Assembly: GCA_009843625.1 (NCBI GenBank)
Contig: VYDD01000019.1
Span: 1-22,944, forward strand
Reading direction: 5' to 3'
DNA: 22,944 nucleotides
From: Gammaproteobacteria bacterium
GTDB taxonomy: Bacteria > Gemmatimonadota > Gemmatimonadetes > Longimicrobiales > Gaopeijiaceae
A model generated the notes under the pieces. That model was not told the DNA's origin. It made no database searches and saw only the letters and a list, made by a program, of their open reading frames with translations. The position numbers were made by a program, and so were the translations under genes. Numbering within the stretch: position 1 is the stretch's first letter; every line of letters starts with the position of its first letter. This document shows, in pieces, positions 15,529 through 22,922 of the stretch.

Positions 15529-15846
15529 TCAAATCTCGCAGGCGTCGCCGTTGCATCCCGGCTTTCCTCTCGCGGCCGCGCGCCGGACGATCGGCACGTA
15601 CAGCAGTAGCCCGTAGAGGAAGAACAGCGGTACCTGCAGGCACACCTTCCGGGTCGCGTAGACGCCGGTGAACACCGTTCTGTTCCTCCTGTCGACAACC
15701 ACGATCTCGCCCACGGACACCACACCCAGCGGCGACCGTGCGGTCGACGGTTCGATCCGGCCGAGCCAGTCCAGCCGAGCGGTCCGCTTCGCTTGGCGCA
15801 CGCAATCAGGGCAGGCCGGATTGTAGTGGAGCGTGAATCGGGTCAT
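15529..15846 (-). CDS. DCC-family (DUF393-like) thiol-disulfide oxidoreductase
   Basis: This 105-residue protein begins MTRFTLHYNPACPDC, a thioredoxin-fold strand followed by a CxxC redox motif (Cys12, Cys15). It then has RTARLDWLGRIE, GEIVVVDRRNRTVFTGVYA and a hydrophobic segment VPLFFLYGLLLYVPIV (about 70-90) that could be a membrane helix. The C-terminus carries two more cysteines (GCNGDACEI). The family normally reads YDGxCPxC; here Asn-Pro replaces Asp-Gly. The ATG at 15846 is chosen because upstream in-frame codons run into the repeat region and lack the fold. No ribosome-binding site is visible. The role is unknown. It converges on the Ig/M8 lipoprotein gene. Confidence 0.65.
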   Translation of the reverse strand: MTRFTLHYNPACPDCVRQAKRTARLDWLGRIEPSTARSPLGVVSVGEIVVVDRRNRTVFTGVYATRKVCLQVPLFFLYGLLLYVPIVRRAAARGKPGCNGDACEI

Positions 15847-15932
15847 GGGGGTGGCGCGGGCGGGTCGGTTGTGACGGTGAAGCATCCCGACACTGCGGTG
15901 TGTTGGCAAGTCGGTCTGCAAGTGGTGTCGTC

Positions 15933-16015
15933 GAAAATCTGTTTCCGAAGACATGGAAATCATGTTTCTCACGTCATCGAAAAATTGTTTTCCAAACCGT
16001 TGAAAATGTGTTGCC
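15933..16015 (+). repeat. Four iterated ~14-bp repeats, ~23-bp period
   Basis: Four imperfect copies of GAAAATNTGTTTCC lie in tandem: GAAAATCTGTTTCC (15933), GAAATCATGTTTCT (15956), GAAAAATTGTTTTCC (15979) and GAAAATGTGTTGCC (16002). Starts are 23 bp apart, about two helical turns, so all copies face the same side of the DNA. The block is AT-rich against its surroundings and lies about 60 bp upstream of the DUF4143 ATPase gene. The second copy is embedded in an inverted repeat, ACATG...CATGT (15951-15964). It looks like a multi-site operator or an iteron-like array. Confidence 0.6.
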
Positions 16016-16028
16016 CGCATGTTAATCT
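16000..16028 (+). promoter_or_regulatory. Candidate promoter of the DUF4143 ATPase gene
   Basis: TTGAAA (16000-16005) and TAATCT (16023-16028) are separated by 17 bp. The -35 box overlaps the fourth repeat copy, so a protein bound to the repeats would control this promoter. The -10 match is weak. Confidence 0.35.
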
Positions 16029-16077
16029 CCTTCATTGCAGCGAGTTACCAGCTTGTGTTCCGAGGAGCATTTCCAAC

Positions 16078-17419
16078 ATGGGATCCAGCTCTGACAAGAG
16101 GCCAGCCCTAGCCATCGATCACACAACTCGGGACGAGATGGACCTGCCGGACAGCGTCGAAATCAAGCGCTACACTCGCCGGGTAGCCGATGACGAACTA
16201 CAGCGATGCCTGGCTGCTGCCGGAGCGGTTCTCATCGAAGGTCCACGCGCCAGCGGTAAGACGGCAACTGCGCAGCAGATAGCCGCGAGCGAAGTCTTCC
16301 TCGATGTCGACCAAGTGGCCCAGGATATGATCGCGGTCAATCCCAGGCTCGTACTTGAAGGCGCGACTCCACGTCTCATCGATGAGTGGCAAACCGCGCC
16401 GGAAATCTGGAATCATGTGCGCCGCGTTGTCGACGAGCGTCCCGGCAAGGGCCATTTCATCCTCACTGGATCCGCCGTCCCACCAGACGACATCACGCGG
16501 CATACCGGCGCCGGTCGGATTGTGCGAATGCGCTTACGCCCCATGTCGCTTTTCGAGCTCGGACACAGCACCGGCCAAGTGTCTATTTCCGAGGTGCTTA
16601 CGGGCCAACCTGTGACGAGCCCGTCAACCGATTTGTCGGTGCAAGATCTCGCTGAACTGATCTGCGTCGGCGGCTGGCCCGGACATCTCAACTCTTCCCT
16701 CGAAGAGGCCATCCGCGTGAACCGCAGCTACATAGCCGACATCTGCCGCACCGACCTTCAGCGCGTCGATGGCGTGCGGCGAGACCCGGAAAGAGTCCGT
16801 CGCTTCCTGCAGTCGCTGGCTCGCAATGTCGCGACGCTCGCATCATTGGCTACCATAGCGCGTGATGTGTCGGGACCAGAACTCGGTTCGATGACCGGCC
16901 ACACGGCCAGTGCATATCTGGCCAGCCTGGCTCGCCTGATGGTCGTGGAAGATCAGCCGGCGTGGCAGATCCATGTGCGGTCCCGGTCCCGGTTGCAGGT
17001 TTCCCCGAAACGTCACTTCGCGGATCCATCCATCGCCGCGGCGGCACTCGACACGGAGCCCGGGCACCTGCCTCCGCGACTTCGCTTGGTTGGGCCTGTT
17101 ATTCGAGTCGTTGGTAATCCGAGATCTGCGCGTGCACGCGCAGGCGATGGGCGCGAGGGTCTACCACTACCGTGACGACGCTGGCCTCGAGGTGGACGCG
17201 GTCGTGGAGGCCGGACCCGGCCGCTGGGCTGCCTTCGAGATCAAACTCGGCCTCAGCCGGATCGACGATGCGGCGAAGTCACTTCTGAAGTTCGCGGATC
17301 GGGTCGACACGAGCCGGTGCGGTGAACCTGCCGCGCTGGGCGTCATCGTCGAACGCGGATACGGATATGTGCGTCCGGACGGGGTGAGCGTCATCCCGCT
17401 GGCGGCGCTGGGGCCGTAG
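16078..17419 (+). pseudogene. AAA ATPase with DUF4143 domain, frameshifted
   Basis: This is a P-loop ATPase of the AAA_14/DUF4143 type: Walker A GPRASGKT (55-62), Walker B RLIDEWQ (99-105), sensor-like FILTGSA (128-132), and a C-terminal DUF4143 region. The frame is intact to about residue 331 (EPGHL). An extra base at 17071 (CTGCCTCC where CTGCTCC is expected) then shifts it and leads to a stop at 17173-17175. Read in the second frame from 17072, the family sequence resumes (LRDFAWLGLLFESLVIRDLR... EVDAVVE... FEIKLG) and ends at 17419. The ATG at 16078 has GAGGAG 10 bases ahead. Related genes are common in mobile, defence-rich regions, but their function is unclear. A sequencing error is a real alternative to decay. 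Confidence 0.8.
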
Positions 17420-17423
17420 AGTT

Positions 17424-17451
17424 CGCCGCTACCCCTCCGCCTCCAGCGGCG
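17424..17451. terminator. Stem-loop at the ATPase/dioxygenase convergent junction
   Basis: CGCCGCT (17424-17430) and AGCGGCG (17445-17451) form a 7-bp stem with a 14-base loop across the end of the dioxygenase gene, 5 bases after the ATPase stop. No T-run follows. It is weak evidence for a shared 3'-end structure. Confidence 0.28.
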
Positions 17452-18508
17452 CGTACGGCTTCGTCCCGGGCACCATGATCCCGCCTCGCTTCGTGCCCAG
17501 GGCGATGTTTCCGTAGCGCTCCGCGAAGGCCGGCGGAAGCTCGCGCCCGTCGCTCGCCGACAGCCAGAGACGCAGCAGGTGCCGCTTGCGTTCAGGTTCG
17601 GGATGGTCCTGGTACCCGGTGCGCGAGTGCACGATCTGATGGTTGTGCACGAACTGCATGTCCCCGGGCCGGAGCTCCATGTCGAGGCGGATGTCCTGGC
17701 GGGTGGCCAGCTCCTCGAACAGGTCCATGGCCTCGGTCTGCTCGCGCGATACCGGCGGCACCCCCTCGTGGCGCTGGGCGCCGTCGAAGAAATCGCGGGC
17801 GTAATACGTCGTAATACAGCCGGCGTGATGGTTGAAGACGGGCATCCGGTACCAGGGGCCCTTGCCTTCGGGGATCTCTCCCTTGCGGTCGATATGGATG
17901 GGCCGGGAGAGCAACTCGGCTAGCTCGGGCCGTTGCCGGCGCATTTCGCTGTAGATCGTGGCTGAACTGGAGATGCTGCTCAGCCCGCCCTCCTTCGCGG
18001 GGCGCACGCAGAAGAGCCCGACGAGGTCGCAGGAGTCGGTGTGAAAGCGGTGGCGCGCGCGCGTCGCGTAGAGGCGATGCTCGGGGTTGTGGGGGTCGTG
18101 GCCGATGTCCTTCACGTGGCCGAGCAGGTGGCCCTTGGCATTCTGGGAGATGGCTTCCCCGAGGTGCGTGCCGATCCCCCAGAACGCGGTCGCGATCTGC
18201 TTCATCGACCGGCCTTTCGCCGGCAGGCCCCGCATGAGTACGAACCCGCGCCCGCGCAGCAACTCCTCGCGGATGCGCGCGAGTTCGGGCGCCAGCCCGG
18301 GCAGGGGGAAGTCGTCCCCCGTGATGTCGGCGATGTCGAGGCCCTTGCGCTCCACTCTGCCCACGGCGAGGTGGATTTCGCGGATTTCCCCCTCCGTGAG
18401 GTGGCGGATCCAGGTGCCGGACCCGCTCATCTCGGATCCATACCAGACGTCGGGGCCTCGCACCCCGGCAGCGGGGCTGCCGTGGGATGATGCCGTCGGA
18501 TCTGTCAT
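17429..18508 (-). CDS. TauD/TfdA-family Fe(II)/2-oxoglutarate dioxygenase
   Basis: This 359-residue protein belongs to the TauD/TfdA or clavaminate-synthase-like dioxygenases, which couple 2-oxoglutarate decarboxylation to hydroxylation of a small substrate. The iron triad is visible: His156 and Asp158 in RHRFHTDSCDLV, and the distal His294 in HNHQIVHSRTGYQDHP. The 2-oxoglutarate-binding arginine is in KRHLLRLWL (about 309-313). The N-terminal part has GRGFVLMRGLP, typical of the fold. The ATG at 18508 is preferred over an upstream TTG. It lies 68 bases downstream of the glycosylasparaginase gene on the same strand, so the two are probably co-transcribed. The substrate is unknown. Confidence 0.86.
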   Translation of the reverse strand: MTDPTASSHGSPAAGVRGPDVWYGSEMSGSGTWIRHLTEGEIREIHLAVGRVERKGLDIADITGDDFPLPGLAPELARIREELLRGRGFVLMRGLPAKGRSMKQIATAFWGIGTHLGEAISQNAKGHLLGHVKDIGHDPHNPEHRLYATRARHRFHTDSCDLVGLFCVRPAKEGGLSSISSSATIYSEMRRQRPELAELLSRPIHIDRKGEIPEGKGPWYRMPVFNHHAGCITTYYARDFFDGAQRHEGVPPVSREQTEAMDLFEELATRQDIRLDMELRPGDMQFVHNHQIVHSRTGYQDHPEPERKRHLLRLWLSASDGRELPPAFAERYGNIALGTKRGGIMVPGTKPYAPLEAEG

Positions 18509-18576
18509 CTGTGTAATCTCGTGCGCAAGAACCAAAGGTGGGTTACATACTGCGGAGGGAACCGGGAACCGGACCC

Positions 18577-19809
18577 TCAGTCCGTGGGCGAGCCCTCCAG
18601 CAGCCCCTCCAGCGGCAGTTCGCGGGCACCGTTCTCATCGCATACCGCGTACGTGACCTGGCCGGATGCATACATCGACACGCCCGCGTACTCCGCCCTC
18701 TTGTTGAGCGCGAAGAAGCGCACGTTGAAGTTGGGCTCGCCGCGCGAGTTCAGGAGGCGCTCCTCCACGGTGTTCGCGCGGATGCGCTCGAGCGCCGCCA
18801 TCCCCGCGTCCCGCGGATGCATGCCTTCCCTCATCTTCTCGACGATGAGGAAGGAGCAGAGGTTGAACAGGTTGGCCTCGCCCCGGCCGGTGGAGCCGGC
18901 AGCGCCGATGTCGCCGTCCACGTAGAGCCCGGCGCCCAGGATGGGGGAGTCGCCCGCGCGTCCGGGGATCTTCCAGGACAGCCCGCTGGTGGTGGTTACC
19001 CCGCAGATGTCCCCGCCCGGGCCGATGCCGTCGCAGTTGATGGTGCCCCAGAAGCTGTTCTCGTCGATGAGGCCCTCGCGCACCATGTCCAGGCCGGCCT
19101 GGTAGCCGGCGTAGTGGTGGTCCCGCAGGGCTGCCCGGGCGCGTGCGAGTTCCTCCGGGCCTGCCGCTCCTGCGGCGTCGAGACCGGCTCCGCTTCCCGT
19201 ACCGCCCGGGCGCCCCCTGCGCGGATCGGGGAAGTGGCTGGGGTCGATGCGGCGCTTCCATTCCAGCCATAGCTCGCGGGAGCGGTCGGTGTTGAGGTCG
19301 TCCTCGATCTCGAAGCCCATCATGCGGGCGAATTCCTGCGCGCCCGCGCCCACCAGCAGGTGGTGGTCGGTGTACTCCATGACCGCCTTGGCCACCAGCG
19401 AGGGGGTGCGCACTCCCTCGAGCCCCGCCACGCCTCCGGCCTGCTTCTTCGGCCCGTGCATGCAGCACGCGTCCAACTGCACCACTCCGTTCGCGTTGGG
19501 CAGGCCGCCGTAGCCGATCCCGGTCTCGGTGGGGTCGAGTTCGGGGATGTTCACCCCCGCGACCAGGGCGTCCAGCACATCCGCGCCCTCGACGATCATC
19601 CGGAACGCCCGTTCCACCGCGCTCTCCGGACCGCCGTTGGTGAAGCGGATGCCGCTGGTGTCGGAGATCACCACCGGGGAGACCGACTGCGGCGTGTACA
19701 CCGTGGGCGCCCCATCCAGGGTAGTTGGCCCAGCCCCTTCGAGGGTGCGCGGCACGGCGCCGGCCACGCCTGCGGCGGCTGCGGTCTTGACGAAGTCGCG
19801 ACGTTTCAT
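18577..19809 (-). CDS. Tat-exported N4-(beta-N-acetylglucosaminyl)-L-asparaginase (Ntn hydrolase)
   Basis: This 410-residue family-T2 Ntn hydrolase (glycosylasparaginase) cleaves the GlcNAc-Asn linkage of glycoasparagine or related beta-aspartyl amides. It starts MKRRDFVKTAAAAGVAGAVP, a twin-arginine-type signal, so it is exported folded. The autoproteolysis nucleophile is most likely Thr256 in FWGTINCDGIG, followed by GVTTTSGLSWKIPGRAGDSPILGAGLY, matching the substrate-binding region. A low-complexity insert (about 196-220: GRPGGTGSGAGLDAAGAAGPE) precedes it. Start: the ATG at 19809 gives the clean Tat signal, while an upstream in-frame start would add 34 residues that spoil it. It probably leads the operon with the TauD-type gene. 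Confidence 0.88.
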   Translation of the reverse strand: MKRRDFVKTAAAAGVAGAVPRTLEGAGPTTLDGAPTVYTPQSVSPVVISDTSGIRFTNGGPESAVERAFRMIVEGADVLDALVAGVNIPELDPTETGIGYGGLPNANGVVQLDACCMHGPKKQAGGVAGLEGVRTPSLVAKAVMEYTDHHLLVGAGAQEFARMMGFEIEDDLNTDRSRELWLEWKRRIDPSHFPDPRRGRPGGTGSGAGLDAAGAAGPEELARARAALRDHHYAGYQAGLDMVREGLIDENSFWGTINCDGIGPGGDICGVTTTSGLSWKIPGRAGDSPILGAGLYVDGDIGAAGSTGRGEANLFNLCSFLIVEKMREGMHPRDAGMAALERIRANTVEERLLNSRGEPNFNVRFFALNKRAEYAGVSMYASGQVTYAVCDENGARELPLEGLLEGSPTD

Positions 19810-19925
19810 CTTCAGGAATCCGGCAAAGGGTTCGGTCAGGCCGGCCACATGGGCACGTCCGCACCCACAGCCGGCGAATTGCGAAAGTATGGACAGGCTC
19901 TCTCGGGCCAAGCAAGTTTCAGCAC

Positions 19926-20225
19926 ATGAAAATCAGCGAGAAAGCGGTTCGCAAGGCGTTGCGCACAGTGAAGGATCCCGAGCTGCACCTGGATCTGGTG
20001 GTGCTCGGGCTGGTGTATGACATCGAGATCGAGGACGCGAACGTCCAGGTGCGCATCTCGCTCACCACGCCGATGTGCCCCGCGGCGCCACAGATCGTGG
20101 AGGATGCGCGCGCCGCGGTAGCGGGCGTGGAGGGCGTCGAGAACGCGGAGGTGCAACTGACCTTCGATCCTCCCTGGACCCCGGAGCGCATCAGCCCCCT
20201 CATCCGCTCCTCGCTGGGGCTCTGA
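19926..20225 (+). CDS. MIP18/DUF59-family protein (PaaD- or SufT-like), first copy
   Basis: This 99-residue DUF59 protein has the DPE motif (TVKDPELHLDLVVLGLVYDI), an ISLTTPMCPAAPQI strand-helix with one cysteine, and the family end FDPPWTPERISPLIRSSLGL. DUF59 proteins help build iron-sulfur or other metal centres. In Paa clusters this fold forms the N-terminal part of PaaD. It is the first gene of the plus-strand operon, 89 bases ahead of paaA, and is paralogous to the PaaD-like gene at 21283, sharing the DPPWT-ERISP tail. It has no zinc-ribbon extension. No strong ribosome-binding site is seen. It is divergent from the glycosylasparaginase gene, so a two-way promoter should lie in 19810-19925. 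Confidence 0.85.
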   Translation: MKISEKAVRKALRTVKDPELHLDLVVLGLVYDIEIEDANVQVRISLTTPMCPAAPQIVEDARAAVAGVEGVENAEVQLTFDPPWTPERISPLIRSSLGL

Positions 20226-20314
20226 CGAAGACCGCCCGGCGGAGGCACGGTCCGCGCGCGGGGGGTCGCGGACGGATTCGCCGACGCCCATGACCTCGGA
20301 AAGGACGGGTAGCC

Positions 20315-21250
20315 GTGCCCTTCACTGAAGAAGAGATCAAGGCCCGCGTGCAGAAGGGCTACATCGTGGAATCTCCCGAGGAGATGACCGACGGCTACAG
20401 GAAGGCGCTCGCCATCCAGCTCACCGTCCAGGCCGACACCGAACTGATGAGCGCGCCTTCCTACTGGATGGCCGCGCGCCACGCGCCCTCCGCCAACACC
20501 CAGGTGAGCGCGCACGCCATCATCCAGGACGAGCTGGCGCACGCCAACATCGCCTATCGACTGCTCGAGGACATGGGCATCTCCAAGCAGAAGCTGGTCT
20601 ACGAGCGCGAGCCGCACGAGTTCAAGCACCCCTACGGCTTCGACCAGCCCCTCGACAACTGGGCGGACCTGGTGGTGGCCAACGGCTTCTTCGACCGGGC
20701 CGGCATCTGCCTGCTCTCCGACGTGCACCGCAACACCTCCTACGGGCCGCTCAAGCGGGCGCTGGTGAAGGTGGACATGGAGGAGACCTTCCACCTGCGG
20801 CACGGGGAGGTGTGGATGCGGCGGCTTTCCCGGGCTGGGGGCGCGGCGAAGGAGATTCTTCAACGGTCGGTCGACTGGATGTTTCCGATGACCGTGGAGT
20901 GGTTCGGGCTGCCCGACGACCGCAAGCGCCACAGCGGCCAGCTCGAGTACAAGCTGAAGGGGCTCACCAACGACCAGTTGCGGCAGCTTTGGATGTCGTC
21001 GACGGTGCCCCTGTGCGAGCGGCTGGGCCTCGACGTCCCGGCGCATTTCGACGAAGCCTCGCAGTCGTACGTGCTCGACTATCCCTTCCCCTGCCAGTAC
21101 GACGCGAGCGAGAAGCGCTGGCTCTTCGAGGAGGGGAGGATCACGTGGCGCCAGGTCTTCGAGCGCTGGAAGGGGCGCGGCCCGATGAACGAGATCTACG
21201 TCGAGTCGATCCGGCGGTCGCGCGGCCAGGTGAGTTCGTGGCTGAACTGA
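20315..21250 (+). CDS. paaA: PaaA-like diiron oxygenase catalytic subunit
   Basis: This 311-residue ferritin-like protein corresponds to the catalytic subunit of phenylacetyl-CoA 1,2-epoxidase, which adds one oxygen atom across the aromatic ring. A full carboxylate/histidine ligand set can be read in order: Glu43 (ADTELMSAP), Glu73 and His76 (QDELAHAN), Asp127 (GFFDRAG), Glu157 and His160 (MEETFHLRHG). Family sequence continues in RTSYGP-like HRNTSYGPLKRALVKV and KLKGLTNDQLRQLW. The GTG start at 20315 has GGAAAGGA (20298-20305) 9 bases upstream. It lies between two DUF59 genes and upstream of paaB and the PaaC-like gene. The true substrate could be another aryl- or acyl-CoA. Confidence 0.88.
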   Translation: MPFTEEEIKARVQKGYIVESPEEMTDGYRKALAIQLTVQADTELMSAPSYWMAARHAPSANTQVSAHAIIQDELAHANIAYRLLEDMGISKQKLVYEREPHEFKHPYGFDQPLDNWADLVVANGFFDRAGICLLSDVHRNTSYGPLKRALVKVDMEETFHLRHGEVWMRRLSRAGGAAKEILQRSVDWMFPMTVEWFGLPDDRKRHSGQLEYKLKGLTNDQLRQLWMSSTVPLCERLGLDVPAHFDEASQSYVLDYPFPCQYDASEKRWLFEEGRITWRQVFERWKGRGPMNEIYVESIRRSRGQVSSWLN

Positions 21251-21282
21251 GCGCCGGCCTGCCGCTGCATGTGGCTTCACAC

Positions 21283-21642
21283 ATGAGCGGCGGGCGCGAC
21301 CTGTGGTCCGAGCCCATGCCGGAGCGGCCCGATGATCCGGAGGCGGCCGTATGGCGCGCGCTCGGTGAGGTGCTCGACCCGGAGCTTCCCGTGAGCGTAA
21401 CCGACCTCGGGCTGATCTACGGGGTGCGGGTGGACGGCGAGCGGGTCCAGGTTCGTCTGACCTTCACCGCCACGGCGTGTCCGTGCATGGAGTTCATCGA
21501 GGAGGACGTGCGCGACCGGCTGCTCGCCGAGCCCTGGATCGCGGCGGTGGAGATCGAACAGGTATGGGATCCGCCCTGGACGAGCGAGCGCATCAGCCCG
21601 GCGGGACGGCGCGCGCTCCGGGGTGCCGGGGTGAGCGCCTGA
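21283..21642 (+). CDS. paaD: PaaD-like DUF59 protein without zinc-ribbon tail
   Basis: This protein is about 119 residues with the PaaD N-terminal domain: AVWRALGEVLDPELPVSVTDLGLIYGV, then LTFTATACPCMEFIEEDV with a CPCM motif and the end WDPPWTSERISPAGRRAL. PaaD normally continues into a C-terminal zinc ribbon, which is absent here and encoded separately at 22684. The start is uncertain: ATG 21283 is used, GTG 21238 would overlap paaA, and ATG 21316 would give the shortest family-like N-terminus. It sits between paaA and paaB. Its likely role is cofactor assembly for the oxygenase complex. Confidence 0.82.
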   Translation: MSGGRDLWSEPMPERPDDPEAAVWRALGEVLDPELPVSVTDLGLIYGVRVDGERVQVRLTFTATACPCMEFIEEDVRDRLLAEPWIAAVEIEQVWDPPWTSERISPAGRRALRGAGVSA

Positions 21643-21662
21643 GGGCGCCGGCGGAGGGCATG

Positions 21663-21911
21663 ATGGAGGAAGCCGTCTACGATGTCTTTGCGCGCAAGCA
21701 GAGGAGCGAGCCGCTCCGCCACATAGGCTACGTGGACGCCACCGACGACGCCCTGGCGCGCGTCTACGCCTGGAAGACCTACGACGAGGAGAACTGGTTC
21801 GAGATGTGCGTGGTGCGTCGCTCCCACATCATCCCGGTGAACCGGATCGACGGCCCGTACGCCGCGCGCGCGACCGGCCGGCTCGGGCGTCACGCCGTGG
21901 AGGGCCGGTGA
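21663..21911 (+). CDS. paaB: PaaB-like small oxygenase subunit
   Basis: This 82-residue protein has the PaaB pattern: VYDVFARKQRSEPLRHIGYVDATDDALARVYAWKTYDEE in several matching positions, then WFEMCVVRRSHII. PaaB joins PaaA and PaaC in the epoxidase complex and is needed for assembly, although it has no catalytic residues. Of two adjacent ATGs I choose 21663, because GGAGG (21653-21657) then stands 5 bases away. Its TGA overlaps the GTG of the next gene, showing translational coupling. It is shorter than typical PaaB and has a basic C-terminal tail. Confidence 0.82.
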   Translation: MEEAVYDVFARKQRSEPLRHIGYVDATDDALARVYAWKTYDEENWFEMCVVRRSHIIPVNRIDGPYAARATGRLGRHAVEGR

Positions 21912-22687
21912 ACGCTCGGGACTTCTCCCCCGAAGTCCGGGAGGCGCTCCAGAGGCTCATCCTGTCGCTCGCCGACACCAAGCGCCTGCTCGGCATCCGC
22001 TACAGCGACTGGCTGCTGGGGGCCCCCTCCATCGAGAGCGGCATCGCGACCGCCTCCATGTCTCAGGACGAGTGGGGCCATGCGCGCCTCCTCTACGCCA
22101 TGCTCAAGGACTTCGGCGTCGACCCGGTGGAGGTCGAGCATTCCCGCCCGCCCGCCGAGTATTGCTCGGCGTCCTGCCTGGACGAGCCCTTTGCCGACTG
22201 GGCGGCGGTCGTCGCCGGCATCGTGGTGGTGGACGGGACCCTCTCGCTTGCGCTGGAGGGATTTGCGAGCGGCACCTACGACGCGGCCCGGCGGCGCATC
22301 CCGAAGATGCTCGCGGAGGAGGCGTTCCACCGGGATTTCGGACAAGCCTGGATGCGCCGCATCAGCGAGGGCTCGGAGGAGGGAAGGCAGCTTCTGGCCG
22401 CCGCCGTCGAGTCGATGCTGTCCGACGTGGTCACGTGCCTGCTGCCCGGCGACGACGAAGCCGAGCTGCTCGCTGGGGCGGGAGTGACCGGCCAACCGGG
22501 GGATGCGCGCGCCAGGCTGGCGCGGAGGCTGGCGGAGCCCCTGGCGGCGCTGGGCATGGTGCCCGCCGCGGATCTGCCGCTCCCCGGCGACTGGGTCGCC
22601 AGCCGCCGCCGCCCGACCGGTGAGCCCGCCGCAGACGCCGTCGAGCGCGCCCGCGGGGACCGCAACCGCGCGTTGTTCGTCGAATGA
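21908..22687 (+). CDS. paaC: PaaC-like ferritin-fold subunit with a complete diiron ligand set
   Basis: This 259-residue PaaC-family protein is the partner subunit of PaaA. Landmarks are DTKRLLGIRYSDWLLGAPSIE, ARLLYAMLKDFG and MLAEEAFHRDFGQAWMRR. In E. coli PaaC the second-helix metal motif is lost (DLLGQAR). Here SQDEWGHAR keeps ExxH (Glu55, His58), and Asp34, Asp109, Glu138 and His141 occupy the other ligand positions, so a metal centre looks possible. The GTG start at 21908 overlaps the paaB stop (GTGA) and has GGAG 5 bases upstream. The stop overlaps the start of the next gene. The C-terminal 60 residues are Ala/Arg/Pro-rich. Confidence 0.85.
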   Translation: MNARDFSPEVREALQRLILSLADTKRLLGIRYSDWLLGAPSIESGIATASMSQDEWGHARLLYAMLKDFGVDPVEVEHSRPPAEYCSASCLDEPFADWAAVVAGIVVVDGTLSLALEGFASGTYDAARRRIPKMLAEEAFHRDFGQAWMRRISEGSEEGRQLLAAAVESMLSDVVTCLLPGDDEAELLAGAGVTGQPGDARARLARRLAEPLAALGMVPAADLPLPGDWVASRRRPTGEPAADAVERARGDRNRALFVE

Positions 22688-22884
22688 GCGCCGACGAGGT
22701 CGCGGCCGGCGCCACGACCGGCCTTCCCGCGTCCCCCAGATGCCCGTTCTGCGACCGCACCGAGACGCGGCTGGTCAATCCGTTCGGCAGCCAGCTCTCG
22801 GTGGCAACCTACTGGTGCGACCGCTGCCGTACCGCGTTCGAGCACATCAAGTGGGCGGGGGCAGATTCCCCGCTTGTCCCCTGA
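22684..22884 (+). CDS. Stand-alone PaaD-type zinc-ribbon protein
   Basis: This 66-residue protein is equivalent to the C-terminal zinc ribbon of canonical PaaD: SPRCPFCDRTETRLVNPFGS then YWCDRCRTAFEHIKW, with two CxxC knuckles and the FGS and aromatic-tail residues at the family positions. It starts in an ATGA overlap with the PaaC-like gene, so it is translationally coupled. Together with the DUF59 gene at 21283 it would reconstitute one PaaD. It is the last gene seen; no PaaE reductase begins before the window ends. Confidence 0.82.
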   Translation: MSADEVAAGATTGLPASPRCPFCDRTETRLVNPFGSQLSVATYWCDRCRTAFEHIKWAGADSPLVP

Positions 22885-22922
22885 AGCATACCGGCGGCTC
22901 GCGGGTACGCATCCGGACAACC

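Noticed and set aside
15933..16015. CRISPR array
   Set aside because: Repeats are only about 14 bp, imperfect, with 8-10-bp gaps too short for spacers, and no cas gene is near.
19919..21280. 453-codon minus-strand frame across the DUF59 and paaA genes
   Set aside because: It is a shadow of two recognisable genes, with no motif or ribosome-binding site.
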